A stretch of 64,000 nucleotides of DNA from Marine Group I thaumarchaeote (GCA_013390375.1 JACATA010000002.1:24840-88839), one strand, 5' to 3'; counted from the stretch's first letter, positions 35,460-45,068 are shown. Numbers and translations: made by a program. The notes: a model not told the origin generated them from the sequence alone.

Positions 35460-38117
35460 TTGGTAGACAGTAAATCGCAGATAGAGCATTCTATTTCTCA
35501 AGTTAGGAAGAGAGATGGATCAGTTTCAGACTTTAACAGAGACAAAATATTAAATGCTATATACAGAGCTTTTTCAGCATCAAACAAGCCGGATAAGGAA
35601 CTTGCGATCAAACTCTCCGATGCCGTTTTAATAAAATTAACTGAGCATGGATTTTCAGTAAATAATCCACCAAGCGTTGAATCCATTCAGGATTTAGTCG
35701 AATCAACTCTTATCGATCAAGGTCATAGCGATATTGCCAAGAGCTATATCCTCTATCGTCATGAACGCAGAAAGATTAGAGAAGAAAAGATGAAGGTCTT
35801 AAATACTAAAAAGCTAGATTCGGTAGGAAAATCTTTTGATATTAATTGTTTAAGGGTTCTGGCTTCCCGTTATCTTTTCCGTGATAACAAGAACGAAATC
35901 ATTGAAAAGCCATCCGAATTATTTGAAAGGGTTGCCGTCCTAGTTAGCATTTCTGACCTAATAAGAGACAATTATCTTTTCACCAAAGATGGTGGTATGT
36001 CACAAAATATAGAGGAAGCAGCAGAATATCTCAAAAAACTGGATGGTTTTTCCTACAAATTCAAGATAGGCAGCTATTATCTCAACAAATGGCACTTTAG
36101 ATGTCTCATAAACTGCTATGTTGAGCTGGCAAAGCAAGGAATGATGAAAGTGTCATTCAAGGAACTCTTAACCATGCTTGCTTCCAAAAAATTTGATGCA
36201 TATGCCGACAGGATCTCAGAATACTATGAATTAATGATATCTCAAGACTTTTTGCCAAATTCACCCACCATGATGAATGCAGGTGGGCGTTTGGGTCAAC
36301 TTTCTGCCTGCTTTGTTTTAGGGATGCCTGATGATATGCAATCAATAATGAAAACAACCTCTGACGCTGCCTTGATTTTCAAGTCTGGTGGAGGTGTAGG
36401 AATCAACTATTCTGATCTGCGTGATGAGGGAGAGATTGTAGCCTCTACTTCTGGAGTAGCATCAGGGCCAGTATCTTTTATGAATATAATCAATACTGTG
36501 ACTGAAGTAGTGAAACAGGGTGGCAAAAGACGTGGCGCAAATATGGGAATTATGGAAGTTTGGCATCCAGATATAGAGAAATTCATTACAAACAAGACGG
36601 AGCCTGGAGTCTTAGAAAACTTCAATGTTAGTGTTGGTGTCTGGAAGGACTTTTGGGACGTACTTGTAAATTCTGGGGATGGAAAATATACACTACGTTC
36701 TCCAAAAGATAACTCATCAGCTGGGGAAATAAATGCACATCACTTGATTGATTTGATAGCTCAATCAGCTTGGAAGAGTGCAGAACCGGGATTAATCTTC
36801 TTTGATAACATTAACAAATACAATGTGTTTGCCAAAGCACGTGGTGGTCCACTCCGCGCAACTAATCCATGTGGTGAGCAAAGCCTTTACCCATACGAAT
36901 CTTGTAACTTGGGCTCAATCAATTTGGCAAATCTTGTAAAAAGGATGGCCGATGGTCAGTATGAGTTTGACTGGCAAAGATATGAAGAAATTATTATAAA
37001 AACCACAAGATACTTGGACAACATTATAGATGTAAATCTATATCCTGTGCCAGAAATAGATGTTGCATCAAAGGAGTCTCGCAGGATAGGACTAGGTGTC
37101 ATGGGAGTAGCGGATCTATTATACAAACTGCGAATTCCATACAACTCAAAGGAAGGCTATGATTTCCAATTAAAACTGGCTGAGGCATTAACGTATTATT
37201 CTATGGAAGAAAGTGTTGCACTTGCAAAGAGCAGGGGCGAGTTCCCACTATGTTCTAAAACAGAATATCCAGAGGGGAAGATTCCAGTTTCAGGATATTA
37301 TGAAAAACCAAAGGAAGAACAATATTATGATTGGGATGCTCTTATTGAAAAGATCCAAAAGTATGGAATTAGGAATGTACTGACTACGACAGTAGCCCCT
37401 ACTGGTACACTATCTATGCTAGCTGACTGTTCTAATGGAATGGAACCAAACTTTGCACTAGTTTTTGAAAAGAGAGTTACAGTAGGCAGATTCTTTTACA
37501 CCAACAAAATATTTGAACAGGTCTTAAAAGAAAACAATCTGTATAGTGACGAACTACTTGCAAAGGTAGCAGATAACTATGGTTCTGCTAAAGGAATACC
37601 TGAAATTCCGGATTGGATTCAAAACATATTTGTCACTGCAATGGACATACACTGGTCTGATCATCTTTTGGCACAATCTGTATGGCAGGATTGGATTTCA
37701 AATGCAATTGCCAAGACAATTAACATGCCCAACGATGTATCTGTTGAGGATGTTAAGGCTTCGTATCTTTTGGCACATGAGATGGGATTAAAAGGAATAA
37801 CAGTTTATAGAGATGGTTCGAGACACAAACAAGTCTTGCACATGACAGGTGAAAACTCAGTAAAGAGATTTGAGGTAAAACCAAGTGATTATGTTGTAAG
37901 TTATATCTCAAGTCATATTAAAAACGAGTACATCAAATCTCAAATTAATAATGCACTAGCAGCTATCAAGCTGGAAGATTCGCATAAGATAACACAAACT
38001 ACTGTGGAAGTAGAAAAGGAAGAAACTTTGTGCCCCACATGCAAAAACAAGCTTATTTTTGCTGAAGGATGTAGCCTCTGCATAGACTGTGGGTATAGTG
38101 GCTGTACGTCAGGATAA
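35460..38117 (+). CDS. nrdJ: adenosylcobalamin-dependent (class II) ribonucleotide reductase
   Basis: Makes deoxyribonucleotides with coenzyme B12. An ATP-cone (SQVRKRDGSVSDFNRDKIL) occupies the first 95 residues. The catalytic barrel follows with LSACFVLGMPDD, FKSGGGVGINYSDLR, NPCGEQSLYPYESCNLGS and APTGTLSMLADCSNG. The C-terminal Cys-rich tail (CPTCKNK, CIDCGYSGC) resupplies reducing equivalents. The TTG at 35460 is preceded by ggggaga, a possible ribosome binding site. At 885 aa it is of normal length. Confidence 0.95.
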   Translation: MVDSKSQIEHSISQVRKRDGSVSDFNRDKILNAIYRAFSASNKPDKELAIKLSDAVLIKLTEHGFSVNNPPSVESIQDLVESTLIDQGHSDIAKSYILYRHERRKIREEKMKVLNTKKLDSVGKSFDINCLRVLASRYLFRDNKNEIIEKPSELFERVAVLVSISDLIRDNYLFTKDGGMSQNIEEAAEYLKKLDGFSYKFKIGSYYLNKWHFRCLINCYVELAKQGMMKVSFKELLTMLASKKFDAYADRISEYYELMISQDFLPNSPTMMNAGGRLGQLSACFVLGMPDDMQSIMKTTSDAALIFKSGGGVGINYSDLRDEGEIVASTSGVASGPVSFMNIINTVTEVVKQGGKRRGANMGIMEVWHPDIEKFITNKTEPGVLENFNVSVGVWKDFWDVLVNSGDGKYTLRSPKDNSSAGEINAHHLIDLIAQSAWKSAEPGLIFFDNINKYNVFAKARGGPLRATNPCGEQSLYPYESCNLGSINLANLVKRMADGQYEFDWQRYEEIIIKTTRYLDNIIDVNLYPVPEIDVASKESRRIGLGVMGVADLLYKLRIPYNSKEGYDFQLKLAEALTYYSMEESVALAKSRGEFPLCSKTEYPEGKIPVSGYYEKPKEEQYYDWDALIEKIQKYGIRNVLTTTVAPTGTLSMLADCSNGMEPNFALVFEKRVTVGRFFYTNKIFEQVLKENNLYSDELLAKVADNYGSAKGIPEIPDWIQNIFVTAMDIHWSDHLLAQSVWQDWISNAIAKTINMPNDVSVEDVKASYLLAHEMGLKGITVYRDGSRHKQVLHMTGENSVKRFEVKPSDYVVSYISSHIKNEYIKSQINNALAAIKLEDSHKITQTTVEVEKEETLCPTCKNKLIFAEGCSLCIDCGYSGCTSG

Positions 38118-38163
38118 AACGTAAAAAACAATTTTTATGTAAGCAAAAAAATTTGCAACCTAT

Positions 38164-38237
38164 GCGGTCATAGTATAGCCTGGTTAGTATTCGGGGTTTC
38201 CAACCCTGTGACGCGGGTTCGAATCCCGCTGACCGCA
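38164..38237 (+). tRNA. tRNA-Gly (UCC)
   Basis: Full cloverleaf: acceptor GCGGTCA/TGACCGC, D arm, anticodon stem CGGGG/CCCTG with loop TTTCCAA giving anticodon TCC, T arm GCGGG/CCCGC with loop TTCGAAT, and discriminator A. No intron and no encoded CCA. It decodes GGA (and by wobble other Gly codons). Confidence 0.93.
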
Positions 38238-38290
38238 TCTTTTTAATTCAATTCGATCCAATTTTTTAGGGGCATAACCCATGTAAAATT

Positions 38291-38593
38291 ATGAAGCACG
38301 CAAAAAGAAAAATTGCACTTGAAAGGATGCATGTATTGATTAACAGCGCAATATCAAACGCTAGATTAAATCCTGATTTAGCTCAAAAGCAGGCCAGCTT
38401 AGCGAGAAGAATAAGCACTCATCATAGAATAAAGATGCCTTATGAATTAAGAATAAATTTTTGTAAACAATGTAAAAATTTTATTGCACCAGGAATTAAT
38501 TCAAGAATAAGACTTGGGCGAACTCCTCTCAAGGCAATTCGAATAACATGCAACTTTTGTGAACATACATATCGCAAAGTGATAGCTCAATGA
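38291..38593 (+). CDS. rnp4: RNase P protein component 4 (Rpp21 family)
   Basis: 100-aa RNase P protein that helps 5' maturation of tRNA. The two N-terminal helices are rich in Arg and Ala, and a zinc ribbon follows with FCKQCKNF and TCNFCEHTYR. The RSRIRLGRT-like segment between the Cys pairs is typical. It lies next to a tRNA gene and upstream of rps19e. Confidence 0.92.
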   Translation: MKHAKRKIALERMHVLINSAISNARLNPDLAQKQASLARRISTHHRIKMPYELRINFCKQCKNFIAPGINSRIRLGRTPLKAIRITCNFCEHTYRKVIAQ

Positions 38594-38601
38594 TTTATAA
38601 G
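38594..38601 (+). promoter_or_regulatory. TATA-like box of rps19e
   Basis: tttataag lies 23-30 bases before the ATG at 38624 and so favours that ATG over the in-frame TTG at 38615. Confidence 0.55.
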
Positions 38602-38623
38602 ACGATTTACAAGTTTGACATCA

Positions 38624-39076
38624 ATGGCTAAAGTCTATGATGTACCAGCTGATATCTTAATCAACAGACTCTCTGAAATTTTAAAAAATGAAGACATTCC
38701 TGCTCCAGACTGGGCGCCATTTGTAAAGACTGGTACACATGCAGACAAACCTCCACAAAATTCAGGATGGTGGCATGTAAGGTGTGCCTCAATCTTGAGA
38801 AAAATTTACCTTCACGGTCCAATCTCAGTTAACGAATTACGTTCCGTGTATGGTGGTGGCAGACCAGTTGGTTATGGTGCTGCTCACCACAAAGATGCCA
38901 GTGGCGCAATTATAAGAAATGCAATTCATGGGTTAGAAAAACTTGGTTTGGTTACAAAAATTGAGAAAAAGGGTCGAATGTTAACAAAACAAGGTACGAA
39001 AAAATTAGATGTATTAGCCACTGAAATACTAAAAGAAATGATCACAGAAGAACCACGTTTGAGCATTTACAGATAG
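38624..39076 (+). CDS. rps19e: 30S ribosomal protein S19e
   Basis: Archaeal/eukaryotic-type small-subunit protein, 150 aa from ATG 38624. KVYDVPADILINRL, PDWAPFVKTG, WWHVRCASILRKIY and GGGRPVGYGAAHHKDAS are family landmarks. It is followed 7 bases later by the PDCD5-like gene, a common archaeal pairing. Confidence 0.96.
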   Translation: MAKVYDVPADILINRLSEILKNEDIPAPDWAPFVKTGTHADKPPQNSGWWHVRCASILRKIYLHGPISVNELRSVYGGGRPVGYGAAHHKDASGAIIRNAIHGLEKLGLVTKIEKKGRMLTKQGTKKLDVLATEILKEMITEEPRLSIYR

Positions 39077-39083
39077 TGATATC

Positions 39084-39371
39084 ATGAGCTATCCAAATCA
39101 GGATGATGAGAATAATACTTCTCAGGAAAAAGACAGTCAATTAAAAGCACAAAAAGAAATGATGTTAAAGCAAGTATTATCATCAGATGCCAGACTTCGT
39201 TTAAACAATGTAAGAATGGTAAAACCAGACCTGGCTGACTTGGTAGAAAATTATATTCTTAACCTAAACGTGCAAGGAAAAATTTCTGGGCAGATATCTG
39301 ACGATCAGCTAAAACAGATATTATTATCAGCCCAACAACCAAAACGAGATTTCAAGTTCAATAGAGTCTGA
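39084..39371 (+). CDS. PDCD5-family DNA-binding protein
   Basis: 95-aa helical protein of the PDCD5/TFAR19 family. Conserved features are a charged N-terminal helix, LSSDARLRLNNVRMVKPDLA and the GKISGQISDDQLKQIL helix pair. Archaeal members bind double-stranded DNA; the cellular role is not firmly known. Co-located with rps19e. Confidence 0.92.
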   Translation: MSYPNQDDENNTSQEKDSQLKAQKEMMLKQVLSSDARLRLNNVRMVKPDLADLVENYILNLNVQGKISGQISDDQLKQILLSAQQPKRDFKFNRV

Positions 39372-39413
39372 TCTCAAGAAAATATAATTAAGGGTAAGAA
39401 GGCGAGAATATTC

Positions 39414-40490
39414 ATGAAGGCTGTTGTATACCGTGAATATGCACCTGATGACGATTATGCTAAAATTCTAAAAGTTGAGGATATTGATGAACCAAAACCA
39501 AAACAAGATGAGGTAATTTTTACAAATAAAGCATCTGCTCTTAACTATAATGATATCTGGGGAATGAGAGGCGTTCCAATTCCGGTCCCTCTACCACATG
39601 TTTCAGGATCCGATGTTGCAGGAGATGTTATTGCAGTAGGTGAGGATGTAAAAGGTTTCAAAGTAGGCGACAGAGTTGTTTCACATTCAAACTTAGCATG
39701 TAGAGTTTGTGGAATGTGTACCTCTGGTAGAGAATTTGATTGTGCAAAAAGACTAGTTTGGGGATTCCAAACTGGTCCTAACTGGGGTGCTTTTTCAGAA
39801 ATTACACATCTACCGGAAGTTAATGTTTCAAAAATTCCTGAGGGAGTTTCTTATGATGAAGCAGCAGCTGCATCAATGACAATTCTTACATCTTGGCATA
39901 TGCTTGTTGGACGAGCAAAGATTACTCCCGGACAAACTGTTCTTATCATGGGTGGTGGTTCTGGAGTCGGAAGCTTTGGAATTCAAATTGCTAAATTGTA
40001 TAATTGTAAAGTTATTGCAACAGCTAGTCCAGATAAACTAGAAAAATGTAAAGAATTGGGTGCAGATTATGCAGTTGATCACAGAAAGGATGATTGGCAC
40101 AAAGAAGTAAGAGCAATTACGAAAGAAATTGCAAAATCAACTGGTGTCCAACCTGGTATTGATTTGACATTTGACCACATTGGCCAAACTCATTTCAACA
40201 AACAACTTACACTTCTCAAATATGGTGGAACTCTAGTTTCATGTGGAGCCACTACTGGTTATGACGCACAAATTGATCTAAGACACATATTCTTTAAAGG
40301 AATCAATGTCTTAGGCTCAACTCAAGGAACAAAAGCAGAGATGGAACAAGGATTGTACTGGATGGGTCAGGGAAAAATCAAAGCAGCAATTGATTCAATT
40401 TATTCTTTCGAGCAAGCAGCAGAGGCACATACAAAAATGCTCCAAGGAAAGTTCTTTGGCAAAATCTTAATCAAGCCAGAAGGCGCTTAA
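39414..40490 (+). CDS. zinc-type alcohol dehydrogenase / enoyl-CoA reductase-like
   Basis: Medium-chain dehydrogenase/reductase, 358 aa. The GroES-like part has GSDVAGDVIAVGEDVKGF, and the structural-zinc lobe has Cys residues in CRVCGMCTSGREFDC. The NAD(P) motif is GGGSGVGSFG. The sequence resembles crotonyl-CoA and acryloyl-CoA reductase relatives, so acryloyl-CoA reduction in the 3-hydroxypropionate/4-hydroxybutyrate cycle is a reasonable hypothesis, not shown by the sequence. The CoA-ester lyase follows 7 bases later and supports a CoA-ester role. Confidence 0.82.
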   Translation: MKAVVYREYAPDDDYAKILKVEDIDEPKPKQDEVIFTNKASALNYNDIWGMRGVPIPVPLPHVSGSDVAGDVIAVGEDVKGFKVGDRVVSHSNLACRVCGMCTSGREFDCAKRLVWGFQTGPNWGAFSEITHLPEVNVSKIPEGVSYDEAAAASMTILTSWHMLVGRAKITPGQTVLIMGGGSGVGSFGIQIAKLYNCKVIATASPDKLEKCKELGADYAVDHRKDDWHKEVRAITKEIAKSTGVQPGIDLTFDHIGQTHFNKQLTLLKYGGTLVSCGATTGYDAQIDLRHIFFKGINVLGSTQGTKAEMEQGLYWMGQGKIKAAIDSIYSFEQAAEAHTKMLQGKFFGKILIKPEGA

Positions 40491-40497
40491 TCACTTA

Positions 40498-41349
40498 ATG
40501 TCAAACCTATTTCGTAGTTTAGTTTTTGTTCCTGGTAATAATCCAAGATTTTTAGAAAAGGCGAAGTCACTTCCTGCTGACATTGTTTGTTTTGATCTTG
40601 AAGATTCTGTACCAGACAAAGAGAAGAAAAAAGCAAGAGTCTTGATAAAAAACACACTCAAACAAAGAAAAAAGTATTCTCCAGATGTTTTTGTTAGAAC
40701 AAACTCACCAGAATCAGGCATGGTTGAAGCAGATCTTAAGGAGATTGTACAGAAGGGAATAGATGGAATTGTAATTCCTAAGGTAAATTCAGCAAAGGAA
40801 CTCAAGAAAATTGAAAAAACAATCTCATCTCTAGAGAAAAAAAGAAAGATCAAGGGAATTCGTTTGATGCCTTCAATAGAATCTGCACTTGGAGTTGTGA
40901 ATTGTTATGAGATAGCCTCATCAAGCAAACGTATTGACGCTTTGGTATTTGGCATATTTGATTTATTGAATGATATGGGAATAGAATACACTAAGGGAAA
41001 CCCACCCGGTGCAAAATATTCTCGATACAAGGTTCCAGTAGCAGCAACTGCAGCGGGAGTTGCTGCAATAGATGGAATATGGCAGGATCTGAAAGATAAG
41101 AGCGGCTTTACTAAAGATTGCCAGGTTGGTAGAAGTTTAGGCTATGCTGGGAAGAGTGTGATTCACCCAGATCAAATCAAAACTGTTCATAAAATTTTTC
41201 ATCCTAGTAGGCCTGAAATTGTATGGGCCAAAAAAGTTTGTAGTGTCTATGAAAAATCAACAAAAAAAGGAAAAGGCGCAACAGTTGTTGAAGGAAAAAT
41301 GATAGATGAAGTTCACTATAAGCGCGCAAAGGCACTTTTGGAAATTTGA
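40498..41349 (+). CDS. HpcH/HpaI-family CoA ester lyase (CitE-like)
   Basis: 283-aa TIM-barrel lyase. The signatures are RSLVFVPGNNPRFLEKA, FDLEDSVPDKEKKKARV, a metal-binding Glu in MPSIESALG, and GRSLGYAGKSVIHPDQI. Family members cleave or form malyl-, citramalyl- or citryl-CoA. There are no CitD/CitF genes, so true citrate lyase is unlikely. Probably co-transcribed with the dehydrogenase. Confidence 0.87.
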   Translation: MSNLFRSLVFVPGNNPRFLEKAKSLPADIVCFDLEDSVPDKEKKKARVLIKNTLKQRKKYSPDVFVRTNSPESGMVEADLKEIVQKGIDGIVIPKVNSAKELKKIEKTISSLEKKRKIKGIRLMPSIESALGVVNCYEIASSSKRIDALVFGIFDLLNDMGIEYTKGNPPGAKYSRYKVPVAATAAGVAAIDGIWQDLKDKSGFTKDCQVGRSLGYAGKSVIHPDQIKTVHKIFHPSRPEIVWAKKVCSVYEKSTKKGKGATVVEGKMIDEVHYKRAKALLEI

Positions 41350-41380
41350 TTTATAATGATCTCATCAAATCAATAAAATA

Positions 41381-41965
41381 ATGTTTACTGGCATAATTGT
41401 TGGGACTGGAAAAGTTACAAAACTTAATCCAAAACCAAAGAGCAGAAGTGCCATACAAATGACTGTTGATCTTGGTAAGTATGCAAGAGGTTTGAAGATT
41501 GGTCAAAGCGTTGCTATAAACGGAGTTTGCCTCAGCGCCACAAAAATTTCAAGGAACAAATGTATCTTTGAAATGATTGATGAAACAACAAAAAAAACTG
41601 ATTTAGGAAATGTAAAGGCAGGAAGCACTGTTAACATTGAACGTAGCTTAAAAGTTGGCGACAGGTTAGAAGGTCACTTTGTTTTAGGACACATAGATGG
41701 AGTAGCAACAATAACAAAGATTGAAAAAAAACCAAAGGAAGTAAAGTTTTGGTTTAAGATTCCAAAAAAACTAACAAAGTATGTTGTCAAAAAAGGTTCA
41801 ATTGCACTTGATGGAATTAGTTTGACGGTAGTTGATGCAAAAAAAGATGTTGCATCTGTTTGTCTCATCCCTCAAACAATCAAAGTTACGAACTTTAAAT
41901 CAAAAAATGTTGGAGACAAACTCAACATTGAGACTGACATTCTAGGAAAATACATTAAAAAATAA
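41381..41965 (+). CDS. ribE: riboflavin synthase, alpha-chain type
   Basis: 194 aa with the duplicated lumazine-binding fold: MFTGIIVGTGKV opens repeat 1 and GHFVLGHIDGVATI opens repeat 2, with KGSIALDGISLTV near the end. It dismutates 6,7-dimethyl-8-ribityllumazine to riboflavin. This is the bacterial-type trimer rather than the archaeal RibC of methanogens, suggesting an ancestral gene exchange. First gene of the riboflavin cluster. Confidence 0.94.
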   Translation: MFTGIIVGTGKVTKLNPKPKSRSAIQMTVDLGKYARGLKIGQSVAINGVCLSATKISRNKCIFEMIDETTKKTDLGNVKAGSTVNIERSLKVGDRLEGHFVLGHIDGVATITKIEKKPKEVKFWFKIPKKLTKYVVKKGSIALDGISLTVVDAKKDVASVCLIPQTIKVTNFKSKNVGDKLNIETDILGKYIKK

Positions 41966-42012
41966 GGCTAATCTATTACCATAAAATTAGTAATTACCAC
42001 ATTTTTAGTAAG

Positions 42013-42020
42013 TTTTATAA
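42013..42020 (+). promoter_or_regulatory. TATA-like box before ribB
   Basis: ttttataa lies 25-32 bases before the ATG at 42045, so ribB probably starts a new transcript within the cluster. Confidence 0.55.
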
Positions 42021-42044
42021 TATCTTCAAAATCAATTTTTAGTA

Positions 42045-42719
42045 ATGACATTCGATACGGCAATTGCTTCTCTAAAACAAGGTGAATTTGTTATGGTTTA
42101 CGATTCAGATGGGCGAGAAAGCGAAGTTGACATGATGGTTGCAGCTGAATTTTGCACACCGGAACACGTGGCAAGAATGAGACAACATGCAGGTGGCTTG
42201 CTTTGTCTTGCAATTTCAAATGGTTTAGCAAAAAAATTAGATCTAGAATACATGCATAACATACTTGCAAATTCTAATGATCTTGATTCAGATTCCAAAA
42301 ATATGGTAATGGGAATGGCACCATATGGAGATCATCCAACTTTTTCAATATCTGTGAACCACAAACGTACATACACTGGAATTACTGACAGTGATAGAGC
42401 TTTAACCATAAAAGAAATGGCAAACCTATACAATTCAGATAACCCAAAAAAACAGTTTGTTTCTTCATTTAAGACACCGGGTCATGTTCCATTACTGCTT
42501 GCTTCAGATGGTCTTCTTTCTTCCAGAAAGGGTCATACGGAGATGTCAATTTACCTAACAAAGCTGGCAAAGTTACACCCAGTTTCTGCCATCTGTGAAA
42601 TGATGGATGCAGAAACTTATGCTGCACTGTCTGTTGAAAAAGCAAAAAAGTATGCCAAAGAAAATGCCATTCCTTTTATTGATGGCAAAGAACTCTACGA
42701 GTTTTCAAGGGTGCGTTAA
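42045..42719 (+). CDS. ribB: 3,4-dihydroxy-2-butanone 4-phosphate synthase
   Basis: Converts ribulose 5-phosphate to the four-carbon unit of lumazine. 224 aa with the acidic loop YDSDGRESEVDMMVAAEF, KTPGHVPLLLAS and KGHTEMSIYL. No GTP cyclohydrolase II domain is fused. RibH begins two bases after its stop. Confidence 0.95.
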   Translation: MTFDTAIASLKQGEFVMVYDSDGRESEVDMMVAAEFCTPEHVARMRQHAGGLLCLAISNGLAKKLDLEYMHNILANSNDLDSDSKNMVMGMAPYGDHPTFSISVNHKRTYTGITDSDRALTIKEMANLYNSDNPKKQFVSSFKTPGHVPLLLASDGLLSSRKGHTEMSIYLTKLAKLHPVSAICEMMDAETYAALSVEKAKKYAKENAIPFIDGKELYEFSRVR

Positions 42720-42721
42720 TT

Positions 42722-43135
42722 TTGAATATTGCAATAGTAGTTTCGGAATTTAATAACAAAGTGACGTCTAGAATGCATAAAGTTGCACTTGAAAAGGCTA
42801 GAGAATTGAAACTAAATGTAAAATACGAGTGTAATGTTCCTGGCGTTTTTGATATGCCTTTAGTTATTGATACTTTGCTACAAAAAAAAGACATTGATGC
42901 GGTTGTTACATTAGGTGCCATTATCAAGGGGCAAACCAAACATGATGAATTAATTGCAAATGTTGTTGCAGCAAGAATTTCCAAGTTATCAATTAAGTAT
43001 CAAAAACCAGTCTCGTTAGGAATTTCAGGCCCAGGAATGTCTGAAAGGCAAGCATTTGCAAGAATTCGACCAGTATCAGAAAGGGCAGTTGATGCTATTT
43101 TCAATACGGCAAAAGAATTGAAGAAGATAAAATAA
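42722..43135 (+). CDS. ribH: 6,7-dimethyl-8-ribityllumazine synthase
   Basis: 137 aa with VVSEFNNKVTSRMHK, VPGVFDMPL and TLGAIIKGQTKHDELIAN (catalytic His). The TTG at 42722 is the start; the first strand NIAIVVSEF follows directly. The stop overlaps the arfA ATG by one base. Confidence 0.94.
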   Translation: MNIAIVVSEFNNKVTSRMHKVALEKARELKLNVKYECNVPGVFDMPLVIDTLLQKKDIDAVVTLGAIIKGQTKHDELIANVVAARISKLSIKYQKPVSLGISGPGMSERQAFARIRPVSERAVDAIFNTAKELKKIK

Positions 43136-43884
43136 TGATTCAGATTACAATTATCAAGATTACGGGGTATGGACCTTGGACTCTGACATTAGGAAGTGAT
43201 CGAGAACATGAAATACAGATGCTTCAAGCATCGTTATACCTTCAGATACAGAAATTATTTTCTCAAAAAAATGGACTGGCTTTTTCAAACAGATCAGACG
43301 AATTTTTTGCAATTACAAATGGCATTACACTTGAAGATCATATAGAAATCCAAAAGAAACTTGAATCATCTTTTGATTTGAAGTTATCAATGTCAATAGG
43401 TTATGGAGATTCACCATTTGAAGCCAATCTTAGTGCATATGATGGAAAAAAATCTGAAATAAAACTAAATGAAGAGCATAATATTTTTGGATTCATAGAT
43501 GGAAAAGTAGAGTCAAAAGTTACAATTATGCACCTAGATGTTGATAATCTAACTTCTAGAAGAAAAACAATATCACCATATGAAATTTCTTCACTGATGT
43601 TCAAACTATACGCAAAAATGTCCGAGTTTTTCTTAGCTAAGAAATCACTTTCATTTTTCATGGGGGGTGACAATTTCATAGTGGTTGCAAACTCGAACTA
43701 TAAGGAAAGTGCAGAAGAATTTATTGATATAATTAAAAATGAATTTAGAATCGATCTAAATTGTGGAGTAGGAACAGGAAAAACTGCCAGAAGTGCAGTA
43801 AAACTTGCAACAAGATCACTTGATACAATTAGAGAGATTCGTGATTCAGGAAAAGAAAAACCAGAAATTTACGAGCTCACATGA
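43135..43884 (+). CDS. arfA: GTP cyclohydrolase III (IIa)
   Basis: Archaeal first enzyme of riboflavin (and F420) synthesis; makes a formylated pyrimidine from GTP. 249 aa with two palm-like subdomains: GYGPWTLTLGSDREHEIQ near the N-terminus, SNRSDEFFAIT, and MGGDNFIVVA with the metal-binding Asp pair. It overlaps the amidohydrolase gene by four bases. Confidence 0.92.
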   Translation: MIQITIIKITGYGPWTLTLGSDREHEIQMLQASLYLQIQKLFSQKNGLAFSNRSDEFFAITNGITLEDHIEIQKKLESSFDLKLSMSIGYGDSPFEANLSAYDGKKSEIKLNEEHNIFGFIDGKVESKVTIMHLDVDNLTSRRKTISPYEISSLMFKLYAKMSEFFLAKKSLSFFMGGDNFIVVANSNYKESAEEFIDIIKNEFRIDLNCGVGTGKTARSAVKLATRSLDTIREIRDSGKEKPEIYELT

Positions 43885-45068
43885 TATTAAAAAATATCAG
43901 CATACTTTATGGAAATGATTTAAAATTTATAGAAAAAACAAGCGTACGAATCAACGGTAACACATTTCAAAAAATCGCTTCAAAAATTAAACCTGCTAAA
44001 AACAAAGTTGTAAACTGTGACGGTCTTCTACTAATTCCAGGCTTAATTAATTCACATACACACATTGGTGATTCAATTGCAAAAGATGTAGCTCTGGATA
44101 AGGATCCTGATTCTAAAATCAATCCTATTTTTGGGATTAAGCAAAAAATTCTCAGAGAAACAGAGCCAAAAAAATTGGCTTACTTTATGAGAAAAACTGT
44201 AAAATCTATGCTAAAAAAGGGAACAACAACATTTGTTGATTTTAGAGAGGGCGGTTTGGATGGAGTTTTGCTTATTCAGAAAGTGTTATCAAACATTCCA
44301 ATTCGTGCCATCATATTAGGTAGATTAGAATTTTATCAGTCAAAAAATCAGATCAAAAAAAACACGCCGATCCCGAAATCATACCTAAACCAACTAGAAC
44401 CATTGTTAACAAATTGTGATGGAATAGGAATTAGTGGCTCAAATGAAAATAGTGATTCTGCTCTCAAACAATTATCAAAAACAAAAAAGATTCGTGCAAT
44501 TCATTGCGCAGAAACAAAGCAAAGTTATTTGAAATCAAAACAGACTACAAGAAAAACAGAGCCACAACGTTGCCTGTTGTTAAAACCAAATTTTCTTGTG
44601 CATATGACATATGCCTCAAAAAGTGATCTGAGGCTGGTATCTAAAAAAATAAGTGGCATAGTTGTTTGTCCTCGCGCAAACGCATCTTTAGCGGAAGGAA
44701 TTCCAGATATAGAACAAATGATGAAAATGAATTGTAATGTAGCAATTGGAACTGATAACTTGATGATTAATTCACCTGACTTGTTTAGAGAGATGGACTT
44801 TTTATGGAAAGTAACGATGGGTATTTACAAAAAACGTGTTGAACCAAAAAAAATTCTGAAGATGGTAACCATTAATGCAGGGAAATTGCTAGGCAAAAAA
44901 ATTGGATGTATCAAAGAAGGATACTTGGCAGATGCTGTTTTTATTAAAAAGAACAACTTGGATCTTGATCCCCTGCAAAACCCATATGCATCTATTGTCC
45001 ACAGAGCAAATGAAAACTCGATCAAGGCTGTAATGATTGGAGGTAAGATAGTTCATGGAAAGCTTTAG
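43881..45068 (+). CDS. amidohydrolase (Atz/cytosine-deaminase-like) inside the riboflavin operon
   Basis: 395-aa metal-dependent amidohydrolase. The HxH pair is His59/His61 (NSHTHIGD). IHCAETK provides the barrel His, VHMTYAS another, and IGTDNLMIN the catalytic Asp. This set fits the subtype III deaminase/chlorohydrolase branch. Start and stop overlap arfA (4 bases) and arfC (14 bases), so it is translated with the riboflavin genes. It may supply a deformylase (in place of creatininase-type ArfB) or the pathway's deaminase; both are inference. Confidence 0.82.
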   Translation: MILKNISILYGNDLKFIEKTSVRINGNTFQKIASKIKPAKNKVVNCDGLLLIPGLINSHTHIGDSIAKDVALDKDPDSKINPIFGIKQKILRETEPKKLAYFMRKTVKSMLKKGTTTFVDFREGGLDGVLLIQKVLSNIPIRAIILGRLEFYQSKNQIKKNTPIPKSYLNQLEPLLTNCDGIGISGSNENSDSALKQLSKTKKIRAIHCAETKQSYLKSKQTTRKTEPQRCLLLKPNFLVHMTYASKSDLRLVSKKISGIVVCPRANASLAEGIPDIEQMMKMNCNVAIGTDNLMINSPDLFREMDFLWKVTMGIYKKRVEPKKILKMVTINAGKLLGKKIGCIKEGYLADAVFIKKNNLDLDPLQNPYASIVHRANENSIKAVMIGGKIVHGKL

